Source: Clostridiales bacterium
GTDB lineage: Bacteria > Bacillota > Clostridia > Oscillospirales > Oscillospiraceae
Direction of reading: 5' to 3'
Length of the DNA: 56,706 nt
NCBI GenBank assembly: GCA_014799505.1
Contig: JAAVHV010000009.1
Coordinates: forward strand, 11,199-67,904
The notes beneath the pieces are model-generated. The model worked only from the letters and a program-made list of their open reading frames with translations. It was not told where the DNA came from and did not search any database. A program made the position numbers and the translations under genes. Shown here one piece after another: positions 1 to 6,950 of the stretch. Position 1 is the stretch's first letter. The number at the start of each line of letters is the position of its first letter.

Positions 1-540
1 GACCAATTGGCGCTGGATCTGGTGGGACAGCGGCTGGTGACCGATCAGCTCACCCTCACTGTGGGGTACGATATCGACAACCTGCGGGATCCCGGCCGCA
101 GGAAGCAATACAAGGGCGCGGTGACCACCGACCGCTACGGACGGCAGATCCCCAAGCACGCCCATGGCACCGCCAATCTGGACGAGTACACCGCCTCCAC
201 CAAGCGCATCACTGCGGCGATTTTAGAGCTGTTTGACCGCATCGTAGACAGAAGCCTGCTGATCCGCCGGATGTATCTCACCGCCAATCGGGTGATGGAG
301 GAAGGCTCGGTCTCCCCTTCACCCGTCATGGAGCAGCTGGACTTGTTCACCGATTTTGCGGCTGTCCAGGCAGAGAAGAAGGTCAAAGAGGCAGAACTGG
401 CCCGGGAGCGGAAGCTCCAGGAGGCCATGCTGGGCATCAAGAGCAAATTCGGCAAGAACGCTATCCTGAAGGGCACCAATCTGATGGACGGTGCCACAGC
501 TGCCGACCGAAACGGCAGAATAGGGGGGCATAAAGCGTAA
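1..540 (+). CDS. Y-family DNA polymerase (UmuC/DinB-like), C-terminal part
   Basis: The reading frame is open from the first base, so the gene begins upstream of the window and only about 179 C-terminal residues are seen. These resemble the little-finger domain and tail of UmuC-like translesion polymerases of Firmicutes: a beta-strand segment LTLTVGYD near the start, then a helical region with paired basic residues and a charged C-terminal tail. The palm with the catalytic carboxylates lies outside the window. The assignment rests on the C-terminal pattern and on the YolD-like gene that overlaps the stop codon by one base; UmuC-YolD pairs are common on conjugative elements and plasmids of this group. 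Role by family: lesion bypass after DNA damage. The stop codon is at 538-540. Confidence 0.75.
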   Translation, partial: DQLALDLVGQRLVTDQLTLTVGYDIDNLRDPGRRKQYKGAVTTDRYGRQIPKHAHGTANLDEYTASTKRITAAILELFDRIVDRSLLIRRMYLTANRVMEEGSVSPSPVMEQLDLFTDFAAVQAEKKVKEAELARERKLQEAMLGIKSKFGKNAILKGTNLMDGATAADRNGRIGGHKA

Positions 541-968
541 TGGGAGCCTATGACGACATCATCCATCTGACCCATCCCACATCGCCCAGGCATCCCCGTA
601 TGCCTATGATCGACCGGGCGGCGCAGTTTACCCCGTTTCAGGCCCTGACGGGCTACGGGGACGCCATCCAGGAGACAGCCCGGATCACCGGAGAAAAGGT
701 GGAACTCACTGAGGATGAAAAGGCGGTGCTGGATGAAAAGCTGCGGCTTTTGACAGACACCGGCAATGAAGCGGCATTCACCTACTTCCAGCCGGACAGC
801 AAAAAGAGCGGCGGGTCTTATGTTACCGCCTTGGGCACGATAAAGAAGCTGGATCCATTGGAGGGGCGGCTGGTTCTCTCTGATGGGATCGCCATCTCGA
901 TTGACGATATTTTGGAGATCGAGGACGGAGTATCTGTGGATCACCCATTCGGAGAGGAGATATCATGA
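540..968 (+). CDS. YolD-like protein
   Basis: A 142-residue protein whose start overlaps the stop of the UmuC-like gene (TAATG), showing translational coupling. It has the usual YolD-like opening: a short acidic start, then a segment with DRAAQFTPFQALTGYGDAI, a charged helix and a C-terminal beta-rich part (GRLVLSDGIAISIDDILEIE). YolD-like proteins are typically encoded next to umuC-type genes and have been proposed to act with them like UmuD; the biochemical role is not settled. It ends with an ATGA overlap into the next gene. Confidence comes mainly from the family motif plus the neighbour. Confidence 0.75.
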   Translation: MGAYDDIIHLTHPTSPRHPRMPMIDRAAQFTPFQALTGYGDAIQETARITGEKVELTEDEKAVLDEKLRLLTDTGNEAAFTYFQPDSKKSGGSYVTALGTIKKLDPLEGRLVLSDGIAISIDDILEIEDGVSVDHPFGEEIS

Positions 969-1198
969 GCCAAGCGGAACGCAGAACAATTATGGAGCGT
1001 ATATATGAATCCCTGAAGAAGTGGGGCTATCGGCCTATGGATCAGCTCATCGGCTACATCCTGACGGGCGACCCCACATATATCACCAACCACAGCAACA
1101 CAAGACAGCTGGCAGCGGATGTTGACCGATACGACCTACTGCAAGATATGCTTCTGGCGTATTTATTAGTAGACGAAACAGTCGAGCGTTCTGCATGA
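965..1198 (+). CDS. IreB-like (UPF0297/DUF965) small regulatory protein
   Basis: A 77-residue protein overlapping the YolD-like gene by four bases (ATGA). Its core, IYESLKKWGYRPMDQLIGYI followed by LTGDPTYITNHSNTRQL, matches IreB family proteins, in which the pattern L.E.GY.P..Q..GYL.SGDP.YI..H..AR is conserved. Chromosomal IreB is a phosphorylated negative regulator of cephalosporin resistance in enterococci and is a substrate of the Ser/Thr kinase IreK. The chromosomal protein normally sits with the Holliday-junction resolvase gene ruvX; here it is the third gene of a mobile-element umuC-yolD operon and lacks the N-terminal phospho-acceptor stretch of the family. Its role on the element is unknown. 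Confidence 0.7.
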   Translation: MSQAERRTIMERIYESLKKWGYRPMDQLIGYILTGDPTYITNHSNTRQLAADVDRYDLLQDMLLAYLLVDETVERSA

Positions 1199-1404
1199 GC
1201 TGATACCTTTATGCAGATGCCAATAGCCGCTTCGTGGTTTTGACGACAGGTCAAGAGCCTTGCTGGACTTGAATTCCCTGCTGTATGGTCCCTCAGTTTG
1301 CAGTTATGTATACTACATATTGTGCAAAACGAGGAAAGTAGCGCTACAACTTGAACCTCAGCAATCAGAGTGGTATACTGTTGGCAGACAGGAGAGTGAA
1401 GAAC

Positions 1405-1584
1405 ATGGTATTCGTCTGTGAGCATTGCCATTTTGAATTAGAAGCTGCGGCTAAACCCAGCCAGTGTCCAGATTGCGGGAAACTGAACCATATCCGCACA
1501 GCAACCCTAAGCGAAGGCAAGGAGTTCCAATCTCGGAAGCTGGAGGATGTCTGGCAGAATTCCACACCTGCTCTGGCTGGCTGA
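1405..1584 (+). CDS. small zinc-ribbon protein
   Basis: A 59-residue protein. The ATG at 1405 is chosen because a GGAGAG ribosome-binding site lies eight bases upstream; an in-frame start at 1351 has none. It contains two CxxC knuckles (CEHC and CPDC, about residues 5-22), giving a rubredoxin-like or zinc-ribbon fold, followed by a polar tail. Such tiny zinc ribbons are common on mobile elements of Clostridia and have no assigned function. The 206 bases before it (1199-1404) hold nothing recognisable; the gene is followed by a hairpin terminator at 1701. Confidence 0.55.
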   Translation: MVFVCEHCHFELEAAAKPSQCPDCGKLNHIRTATLSEGKEFQSRKLEDVWQNSTPALAG

Positions 1585-1700
1585 AAGTGAACTCTATACC
1601 TGTGAATATGAGCACAGGGTACGCAGTACGGAATTTTGCTTTCGAAAACCGTTGCGGCGCAATACTTTCCGAAAAAGCATTTTTGCAACATTGAGCCATA

Positions 1701-1737
1701 AACCCCTTGAAAACACTGGGTTTCAAGGGGTTTCCTT
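1701..1737 (+). terminator. rho-independent terminator
   Basis: The arms AACCCCTTGAAA and TTTCAAGGGGTT enclose a short loop and are followed by a T-rich stretch. It lies 116 bases after the zinc-ribbon gene and probably ends the umuC-side transcription unit. Confidence 0.75.
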
Positions 1738-1776
1738 TTGCTGTGGGAGCTGATTATGAAGTCAAAAAATAAGAAA

Positions 1777-1878
1777 TGGTGCCCATGGTGCCGGGATTTG
1801 TGGTGCCCAGCCAGATTTTACAGATGAATATAAATGCGGATTCTGAGCGCCGTGGTGCCCAAATGGTGCCCGGCACCA
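1777..1878. repeat. TGGTGCC repeat cluster with left candidate attachment core
   Basis: Five copies of TGGTGCC(C) start at 1777, 1786, 1801, 1853 and 1864. The last two form TGGTGCCCAAATGGTGCC (1853-1870), which recurs exactly at 13535-13552. A further inverted half (GGCACCAC, 1871-1878) pairs with GTGGTGCC at 1852-1859. Lying about 160 bases beyond the 3' end of the integrase gene, the cluster is well placed to be an att core with integrase-binding sites. This is inference; no empty site is available. The stretch 1585-2032 otherwise holds a terminator (1701) and a palindrome (1972). Confidence 0.5.
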
Positions 1879-1971
1879 CAAATGAACCTATGGAAATGAG
1901 CGGGAACTTGTGAACGCTGGTTTGCTGAATAAGCTCTGCAAAGGGGCTGCGCAGCACTGCGGTGCTGCGGC

Positions 1972-2022
1972 ACCTCGCGTCCATAAACTTCTACCTGCGG
2001 TAGAAGTTTATGGACGCGAGGT
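1972..2022. repeat. perfect 24-bp inverted repeat after the integrase gene
   Basis: The arms 1972-1995 and 1999-2022 are exact reverse complements separated by only three bases (TGC). The structure sits ten bases beyond the integrase stop codon. A loose T-rich stretch (GTTTTGGGTCTTT) follows on the plus strand; no T-tract follows on the integrase strand, so it is not a classical terminator for int. It could block transcription entering int from the left, or be a recombinase or structure site. Confidence 0.7.
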
Positions 2023-2032
2023 TTTGGGTCTT

Positions 2033-3259
2033 TCATCCCACATCCAACACAGCCTGATGGTATGTATCTAACACCACCAGCTTGCGCTCCAAGCGTACGT
2101 CCACGTACTGAGCAGTAACAGCTTCCAGATTGGTGGACAGATTGAGCTGGATGCCGATCCCTTTCAAACTGTGGCCCAGGATTTGCCCCACCGTGTAGAA
2201 GTCCCCGGTGAGCTGGTGCATATTGGTCGCTGCGCTGTGACGGGTATCGTGGAACCTCATATGTGGCATACCCAGGTGGCGAAGCAGCTGCCCGAACTCG
2301 GTGGATATATGCTGTGTCCGGTCTGGGATGCCGTTGGGTTTGGCGATCACCAGGTCATTGTCATAGTATATCTGTCCGGCTGCTGCCATCAGACGCTTCT
2401 GCTCCTCCTGCTGTGCGCGGTGCCGCTCAAAATAAGGGCGGGTGCTTTCCGTGATAGGCAGGACGCGCTCACTGGACTTCACAGGAGCCATCTCTGCAAC
2501 CTCAGTAGTCCCAGGCGGGAGTCGGAAGGGCAGCTGTTCAACTACTGCAAAACTGCCATGGATCAGGTCAACATTCCGCCAGCGGAGGCCAAGAATTTCC
2601 CCTGCTCTCAGCCCGTATAAGCCACCCAGGACGACGACAAGCTCCCACCAAGTCCCCATGACATTGGCAAGCAGGCTCCGCATCTGCTCCACGGTGTAGG
2701 GGTCTGGGGTCTTGCCCTGTTTCCCGAACTTGGTGATCGTGTCCCTGGCGGGGTTGCTGTCGATGTAGTGATATTTCCGGGCGTGCTCCAAGGCAACGCC
2801 CATGATCCGGTGGGCATATTTTACCGAAGATTGGGATAGACCCTTTTCGGAAAGCTGGCGGTACATATCATCCAGCATGGACGGAGACAGCTGGCCCAGG
2901 AATACGTCACCGATGCAGGGGAAGATGTGGTTCTTCATGTGGCTCTGATAGCTGGCCCTGGTGCTGGGCCTGAGATTTGCTGAACCATGACGATCCAGCC
3001 AGTCCGTCATGTACTCTTGGACAGTCTGTTTGCGCTGGGCCGCTCTCGGCGGGGAGTAGGAAGGGCTTGCCAGCTTCAGCTTCATTTCCGCCTCATGCTG
3101 CTGGGCCTCACGCTTTGAGGGGAATCCCTTGCGGGAGTAGGTCTTAGGCTGGCCATCGGACTTGTACTTGATGTTTACATCGTACACAGTCCCTGCCCTT
3201 CCGGTCAGTTCACCGGAGGAGTTGCGCTTGTTCTTCACAGTTCGTTCTTGAATTGCCAT
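2033..3259 (-). CDS. tyrosine recombinase / phage-type integrase
   Basis: A 408-residue integrase of the lambda/Tn916-like class. The N-terminal region (about 20-70) is an arm-binding AP2-like segment with basic and aromatic residues. Residues about 78-165 form the core-binding SAM-like domain, and about 185-395 the catalytic domain. Catalytic residues visible are Arg218 (GLYGLRAGEILGLRW), His337 and Arg340 (FHDTRHS), His363 (ILGHS) and Tyr385 (TAQYVDVR). Full length and all catalytic residues suggest it is active. The start has an AGGAGG site (GAGGAGGTCGAATC before ATG). It lies downstream of the excisionase-like gene and points towards the TGGTGCC repeat cluster, the usual geometry for an element end. 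Confidence 0.93.
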   Translation of the reverse strand: MAIQERTVKNKRNSSGELTGRAGTVYDVNIKYKSDGQPKTYSRKGFPSKREAQQHEAEMKLKLASPSYSPPRAAQRKQTVQEYMTDWLDRHGSANLRPSTRASYQSHMKNHIFPCIGDVFLGQLSPSMLDDMYRQLSEKGLSQSSVKYAHRIMGVALEHARKYHYIDSNPARDTITKFGKQGKTPDPYTVEQMRSLLANVMGTWWELVVVLGGLYGLRAGEILGLRWRNVDLIHGSFAVVEQLPFRLPPGTTEVAEMAPVKSSERVLPITESTRPYFERHRAQQEEQKRLMAAAGQIYYDNDLVIAKPNGIPDRTQHISTEFGQLLRHLGMPHMRFHDTRHSAATNMHQLTGDFYTVGQILGHSLKGIGIQLNLSTNLEAVTAQYVDVRLERKLVVLDTYHQAVLDVG

Positions 3260-3284
3260 GATTCGACCTCCTCAATAATTTCGG

Positions 3285-3329
3285 GTGAGCACCCTATATA
3301 TCTTGCAAGCAGATATATAGGGTGCTCAC
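3285..3329. promoter_or_regulatory. 18-bp inverted repeat between excisionase-like gene and integrase
   Basis: The arms GTGAGCACCCTATATATC (3285-3302) and its exact complement (3312-3329) flank a nine-base loop. The hairpin lies between the xis-like gene and the ribosome-binding site of int on the minus strand. It could attenuate read-through into int or be a regulator or recombinase site; a T-tract typical of a terminator is absent. Confidence 0.6.
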
Positions 3330-3360
3330 TGGTTGACATTGGAGCGGGGGTGCGTTAAAA

Positions 3361-3561
3361 TTACCTTGCCGCGACTTTCTCGCGCTGGTAATAATCCAGC
3401 AGGGCCTTTATGGTGGTAAGCCTGCGGTTACCGTTCGGCAGATACTCAATCTTCCCCTCGTCCATCAGACGGCGGATCAGATTGACGCCGAGGCCGCTTA
3501 CTTTGCTGGCCTGCTCCGGTGTTAAGAACAGCGGACGGATTGCTTCGGTTGATTTCCTCAT
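3361..3561 (-). CDS. excisionase-like helix-turn-helix protein
   Basis: A 66-residue protein with an excisionase/MerR-like winged helix-turn-helix: LTPEQASKVSGLGVNLIRRL is the helix-turn-helix and GKIEYLPNGNRRLTTIKALL forms the wing and last helix. The start at 3561 is chosen because AAGGAG lies nine bases upstream. A longer in-frame reading runs back into the neighbouring helicase gene and is not credible. Placed directly ahead of int on the same strand, it is the likely recombination directionality factor. Confidence 0.75.
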   Translation of the reverse strand: MRKSTEAIRPLFLTPEQASKVSGLGVNLIRRLMDEGKIEYLPNGNRRLTTIKALLDYYQREKVAAR

Positions 3562-3637
3562 GTACAACAGCTCCTTCATGATAATGATATGTGTTCCAAT
3601 TTGCTGGAACGGCTGAAAGCCTTGCGGCTCAATGAAT

Positions 3638-5242
3638 TCATGCCCACTGTTCCAAAGTTCCACAGCTGGGGGTTCCCTTCTTAAGCGCGATTCCCATATG
3701 GCCTTGGCGGTTTTCGGTTCCAATCCGGACGCGCTTGGCATATACACCCGGAACCCCCGAAAGCAAATCATAGAGCACCTGCTTTGAGACTGCTTCCAGA
3801 CCATTCCGCTTGCAGTAGGTGACGTAGGCGTCATACAGATCCGTATTAAAGACACGGGCCGCAGGATCGAGGTCGCAGCATTCAGCCAAGAACCCACCAA
3901 GGACGTTTCCACGCAGTGTGAAAGAGCCCAGGAACTTCTTGGAATCCTCTGGCTGGGTGAACTCAAAGTTGCGTTTTATCAGCCACTGCACTGCCTGGAG
4001 CGCCAGCGTTAGAATGGAATCCCGCTCGCGCCACAGCTCGTCAGCAAGTCGCTTATCCTGCTTCTCTGGCGGGATGCTGTTATTAAATAGCAGCACGCGG
4101 ATACGATTGACGAATGCAGCGGTTGCATCCGTTTCCGTTGTGAGCGGCAGGGTGTTTCCTGAGAACAGCAGCTTGCAGCGAGGGGTAAAGTAGAATGGGT
4201 CACGTCCCTTAAACTCGCCAGCAATGCGATCATTTCCGGTGATGGACTTGAAGATTGATATATCCCTCAACGCACGGCCCGCAAGCTCACCAGCGACGTT
4301 GAGCTTCTTACCAGCTAACTCTGCTCGAAAGAAACGATCTGCCAGTTGATGCAGGGGAATGTTGGAAACCAGTTCCTTGTCGAATAAGCGAGCAGCGAAC
4401 GAGGAAACGACACTCTTACCGCTGTTGGGCTGACCCTTGAAGAACAGGGCGCATTTCCCAGCGTTCGTGTCTGTGCAGATATACCCGATAATTTCCAGTA
4501 GGAGCTCTCGTTTCGCGGCAGTTCCATCCAGAGAGGTCTTGCAGAACTGCTCAAACGCAGGGCAGGAAATTTCCGAGGGGTTCTCCAAGTATGAGGCATG
4601 AACCTGATAGGTGAAACGGTAACTGGCGTCATGCTCCATCAATTCAGATGTTTCCAAATTGAACACCCCGTTTTGCAAGTTCACTAATTTGGGGTTGCTG
4701 TTGTAGCTATCCAGATTACACCGAATAGAAGTCTCCCACGATAGCCGTTCCGCAATTTCACGGATATTGCGAGAGAGAAGGCTGCGCGTGGTTTTAGGTG
4801 GAAGCATATTTGCCAGATACGCTTCGAGATTGGTGACGGGCTTGTAGTACCCGCCATCCTCTTGATAGGCAAATGCCCTCCCATCTTCGGTCAGGAGCAA
4901 TTTACCCTCCGCAACGATCCGCTCCACTAAGTCAGACAGGAAACGTGCTTGGACACTGGGCGTTTTCTCTGGAGCCGGAGATTGCGCAACCGGAGCAGAA
5001 GACTCGGATACAGTTGCCGAATCAGAATAAGGCGAAGATTCTGTATCTTCATCCTCATTCAATTCCGAGAGCAGATCATAAAGCTTGACAGCTTTTGACA
5101 GCTTGACCATTAAAGGCGATTCATACTCCAAGAAGACCTCGCTTTCATCAGAATACCCACTATCGTAGGGGCCAAATGGAGTGTTAACCATACATTCGAT
5201 CAACCCTTTCTGTGATAATTTATGGACTTTCGCTGCACGCAT
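3638..5242 (-). CDS. D5/P4-type phage-plasmid helicase (primase C-terminal type)
   Basis: A 534-residue SF3-family protein. Residues about 185-300 match the D5_N region (LVNLQNGVFNLETSELM), followed by a Walker A loop GQPNSGKS (270-277), a Walker B/motif region around residues 310-330 (KKLNVAGELAGR) and the SF3 motif C (CKLLFSGNTLP). Residues about 60-100 are an acidic, Ser/Pro-rich linker. The N-terminal AEP or TOPRIM primase domain of full-length P4-like proteins is not evident, so this is helicase-only unless a primase is encoded elsewhere. Family role: element replication initiation and unwinding. It lies upstream of the xis-like gene on the same strand. The ATG at 5242 has only a weak upstream site; an ATG at residue 18 is an alternative start. 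Confidence 0.85.
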   Translation of the reverse strand: MRAAKVHKLSQKGLIECMVNTPFGPYDSGYSDESEVFLEYESPLMVKLSKAVKLYDLLSELNEDEDTESSPYSDSATVSESSAPVAQSPAPEKTPSVQARFLSDLVERIVAEGKLLLTEDGRAFAYQEDGGYYKPVTNLEAYLANMLPPKTTRSLLSRNIREIAERLSWETSIRCNLDSYNSNPKLVNLQNGVFNLETSELMEHDASYRFTYQVHASYLENPSEISCPAFEQFCKTSLDGTAAKRELLLEIIGYICTDTNAGKCALFFKGQPNSGKSVVSSFAARLFDKELVSNIPLHQLADRFFRAELAGKKLNVAGELAGRALRDISIFKSITGNDRIAGEFKGRDPFYFTPRCKLLFSGNTLPLTTETDATAAFVNRIRVLLFNNSIPPEKQDKRLADELWRERDSILTLALQAVQWLIKRNFEFTQPEDSKKFLGSFTLRGNVLGGFLAECCDLDPAARVFNTDLYDAYVTYCKRNGLEAVSKQVLYDLLSGVPGVYAKRVRIGTENRQGHMGIALKKGTPSCGTLEQWA

Positions 5243-5342
5243 TGTACTAAATTCCCCGCCGATTGACTACATCCTGGGGGGCAGCGTGTTTTTAGGCAAA
5301 TTTTCCATAATCTCAAAAGGGTAGACTTGGAAGGACTATGCT

Positions 5343-6338
5343 ATGGATGCCGAACTTAGCAGCAAAGAACAGTTAGCACTTGATGCTATTGCTGATTGTA
5401 TGAAAAAGAGACTATATGGGAATGTGAAGTATAAAGACCCAGCCGCAGCAAAAGGAAGGGCTTGTGAAATACCCCACATATCGGAGCAAGTCCACCAGTT
5501 TTGGAATAAGTGTACTCCTGCATTCGAGCAAGCAGTGTCCAAACTTTTCAGTAGCCCTGATATCAAATTACGCGAAAATTATAAGCCAGAATATGGCCCC
5601 GAGACAGAGGTGCCATATTCTGAGGAATCTTTATCCGAAGAAAGGTATGAGTATGATGAAGGTCGTGGTTGGGTAACTCCTCTACGCGCATTTGAAAGAG
5701 CGTACGATGAATTCATATACTCATCTGGCATTGATAATCGCAACCAGTTGAAAGTGTTGAATAGAATATTTTCCCAACTCTGCTCCAAAGTAGATGATTA
5801 TAAGGAACGCAACAAGAAGAAATATCGACTAAGAGGAACGATTTTAGGGAAAGCTGAGTTTGGGAATCTTGAGTATTTGCTTGACTTGCAGGAAGACGCC
5901 ATTCGCCAGCTTTTACCCTATTTACTAACTGCCTATACGCTTACTTCCTGTAGCAGTCGGTTCTTTTACAAGGATCAAACGTTAATTCGCCTAATTTGTG
6001 CCACTAAGGTCAAAGACTCTGAACGCATTGACCCTATAGAAGCTTCTAAGGTAGGTGAAAGGATTAAGCCACTCAGCAAGGTGTTTAGCCTTAACGGAGC
6101 CATAAGTGCATCAACGTCTCGACCAGTTCCCGAAACGACACCATTAGAAGAAGTAATCTCCAACGATGAGAAACCCTATGTCAAGAATATTGCTGTGCTA
6201 ACCAGCATCTATAAGATCTGGGGGAAAGTTATTTCAGACTATGGATATTTGGCAGAAATAGATGGGTTTCCATCAGATATTGACTGGGATGCCTGCCAGA
6301 AACTCTATTCCTCTTATACTACGACATCCAGAAATTAA
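5343..6338 (+). CDS. hypothetical protein, lower GC than its surroundings
   Basis: A 331-residue protein with a good start (GGAAGG seven bases before ATG). I do not recognise a family. The sequence is soluble, charged and mostly helical, with an acidic stretch around residues 85-105 (PETEVPYSEESLSEERYEYD) and no signal peptide, membrane segment or nuclease/ATPase motif. Base composition is clearly lower in G+C than all neighbouring genes, which suggests separate acquisition. It is divergent from the D5 helicase gene and convergent with the helix-turn-helix gene at 6361. Its position in the accessory slot between replication and cargo genes would fit a defence or maintenance gene, but nothing in the sequence proves it. 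Confidence 0.75.
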   Translation: MDAELSSKEQLALDAIADCMKKRLYGNVKYKDPAAAKGRACEIPHISEQVHQFWNKCTPAFEQAVSKLFSSPDIKLRENYKPEYGPETEVPYSEESLSEERYEYDEGRGWVTPLRAFERAYDEFIYSSGIDNRNQLKVLNRIFSQLCSKVDDYKERNKKKYRLRGTILGKAEFGNLEYLLDLQEDAIRQLLPYLLTAYTLTSCSSRFFYKDQTLIRLICATKVKDSERIDPIEASKVGERIKPLSKVFSLNGAISASTSRPVPETTPLEEVISNDEKPYVKNIAVLTSIYKIWGKVISDYGYLAEIDGFPSDIDWDACQKLYSSYTTTSRN

Positions 6339-6339
6339 G

Positions 6340-6380
6340 TTGACTGGCGAAGGGGATGAGTCACCCCCTTTGCCAGTCAA
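6340..6380. terminator. bidirectional hairpin terminator
   Basis: The arms TTGACTGGCGAAGGGG and CCCCTTTGCCAGTCAA pair with a single G-T. The hairpin begins just after the stop of the orphan gene and overlaps the stop of the convergent helix-turn-helix gene, so it can serve both. Confidence 0.7.
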
Positions 6381-6591
6381 TTTGGCTTATAAGGAATTCT
6401 TCAATCGCTGCATTCGAAATCCGCCAGCTGTGTCCTACGCGAACCCCATGCAGCTCCCCCGAGTTCAGCAGCCGGTATATGGTATTCCTCCCCACTCCCA
6501 AAATGTCCATGGCCTCAGCTGGGGTAAATACGATGGGAAGCTGTTCCTCCTTGCGCTGCTCCAGATTTTCAATGAATGCTTCGTTTCTCAT
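6361..6591 (-). CDS. helix-turn-helix (excisionase family) DNA-binding protein
   Basis: A 76-residue protein with the excisionase-type fold: FTPAEAMDILGVGRNTIYRL, then LHGVRVGHSWRISNAAIEEF as wing and C-terminal helix. GGAGGG lies eight bases before the ATG at 6591. It is the second such gene in the element; unlike the one at 3361 it is not next to a tyrosine integrase but is divergent from the amidoligase operon. It may therefore be a transcriptional regulator of that operon, or the excisionase of a second, decayed element. Confidence 0.75.
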   Translation of the reverse strand: MRNEAFIENLEQRKEEQLPIVFTPAEAMDILGVGRNTIYRLLNSGELHGVRVGHSWRISNAAIEEFLISQIDWQRG

Positions 6592-6666
6592 GATAAAATC
6601 CCTCCTATGGATTATTTAACACCTTGTTGGTCCTTCCTGTACTTTTCAAACATATATCATTTCAAT

Positions 6667-6719
6667 AGAACACCGGAAACTGCCGATGGTTTTAACCTGG
6701 ACACAGTTTCCGGTGTTCT
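6667..6719. promoter_or_regulatory. 16-bp inverted repeat upstream of the amidoligase operon
   Basis: The arms AGAACACCGGAAACTG (6667-6682) and CAGTTTCCGGTGTTCT (6704-6719) are exact complements with a 21-base loop. It ends 31 bases before the first start codon of the operon. It may be a leader hairpin, attenuator or operator. No T-tract directly follows. Confidence 0.6.
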
Positions 6720-6750
6720 GTCATTCTGAAGAAAGTGAGGAGGAACTATC

Positions 6751-6837
6751 ATGCTGAAAACGCTGCTGCTGGTCATCCGTGGAATTATTCTGGAGCTTGT
6801 CGATCTGCTGCTCCAGGAGGTTTGCAGCCTGGGGTGA
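6751..6837 (+). CDS. 28-residue hydrophobic micro-ORF heading the amidoligase operon
   Basis: An ATG with a strong GAGGAGG site (seven bases upstream) opens a 28-codon frame starting MLKTLLLVIRGIILELVDLL and ending in LLQEVCSLG. The peptide is leucine-rich and amphipathic, with one Cys near the C-terminus. Its stop overlaps the start of the next micro-ORF (TGATGA), so translation looks coupled. The ribosome-binding site and coupling argue that it is translated. It may be a leader or coupling peptide, a small membrane peptide, or a substrate of the downstream enzymes; nothing decides between these. Confidence 0.5.
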   Translation: MLKTLLLVIRGIILELVDLLLQEVCSLG

Positions 6838-6950
6838 TGATGGACGGGAGAAAGGCCATTCAGGACAAGGCCCTGAGTGTCCTTGTTGCTGCTGTGGCCG
6901 CGCTGCTCTGTGCGGTCATTGACCATTTGACGAAGGAGGAACATCCATGA
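6837..6950 (+). CDS. 37-residue single-helix micro-ORF
   Basis: It starts MMDGRKAIQDKALSVLVAAV and continues through a hydrophobic run (VAALLCAVI) to a charged tail DHLTKEEHP. It overlaps the preceding micro-ORF (stop inside TGATGA) and the amidoligase gene (ATGA at 6947), so it sits in an unbroken chain of coupled starts. One transmembrane-like or amphipathic helix is predicted. An AAGGAGGAAC site for the amidoligase lies within its 3' end. Function unknown. Confidence 0.55.
   Translation: MMDGRKAIQDKALSVLVAAVAALLCAVIDHLTKEEHP

Noticed and set aside
1777-1878. TGGTGCC repeats considered as a CRISPR or plasmid iterons
   Set aside because: Spacing is irregular and copies too few and short; adjacency to int and the matching right copy favour an attachment region.
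3361-3966. 201-codon version of the excisionase-like gene
   Set aside because: The extra N-terminal part is a shadow of the helicase gene in another frame; a ribosome-binding site supports the short form at 3561.
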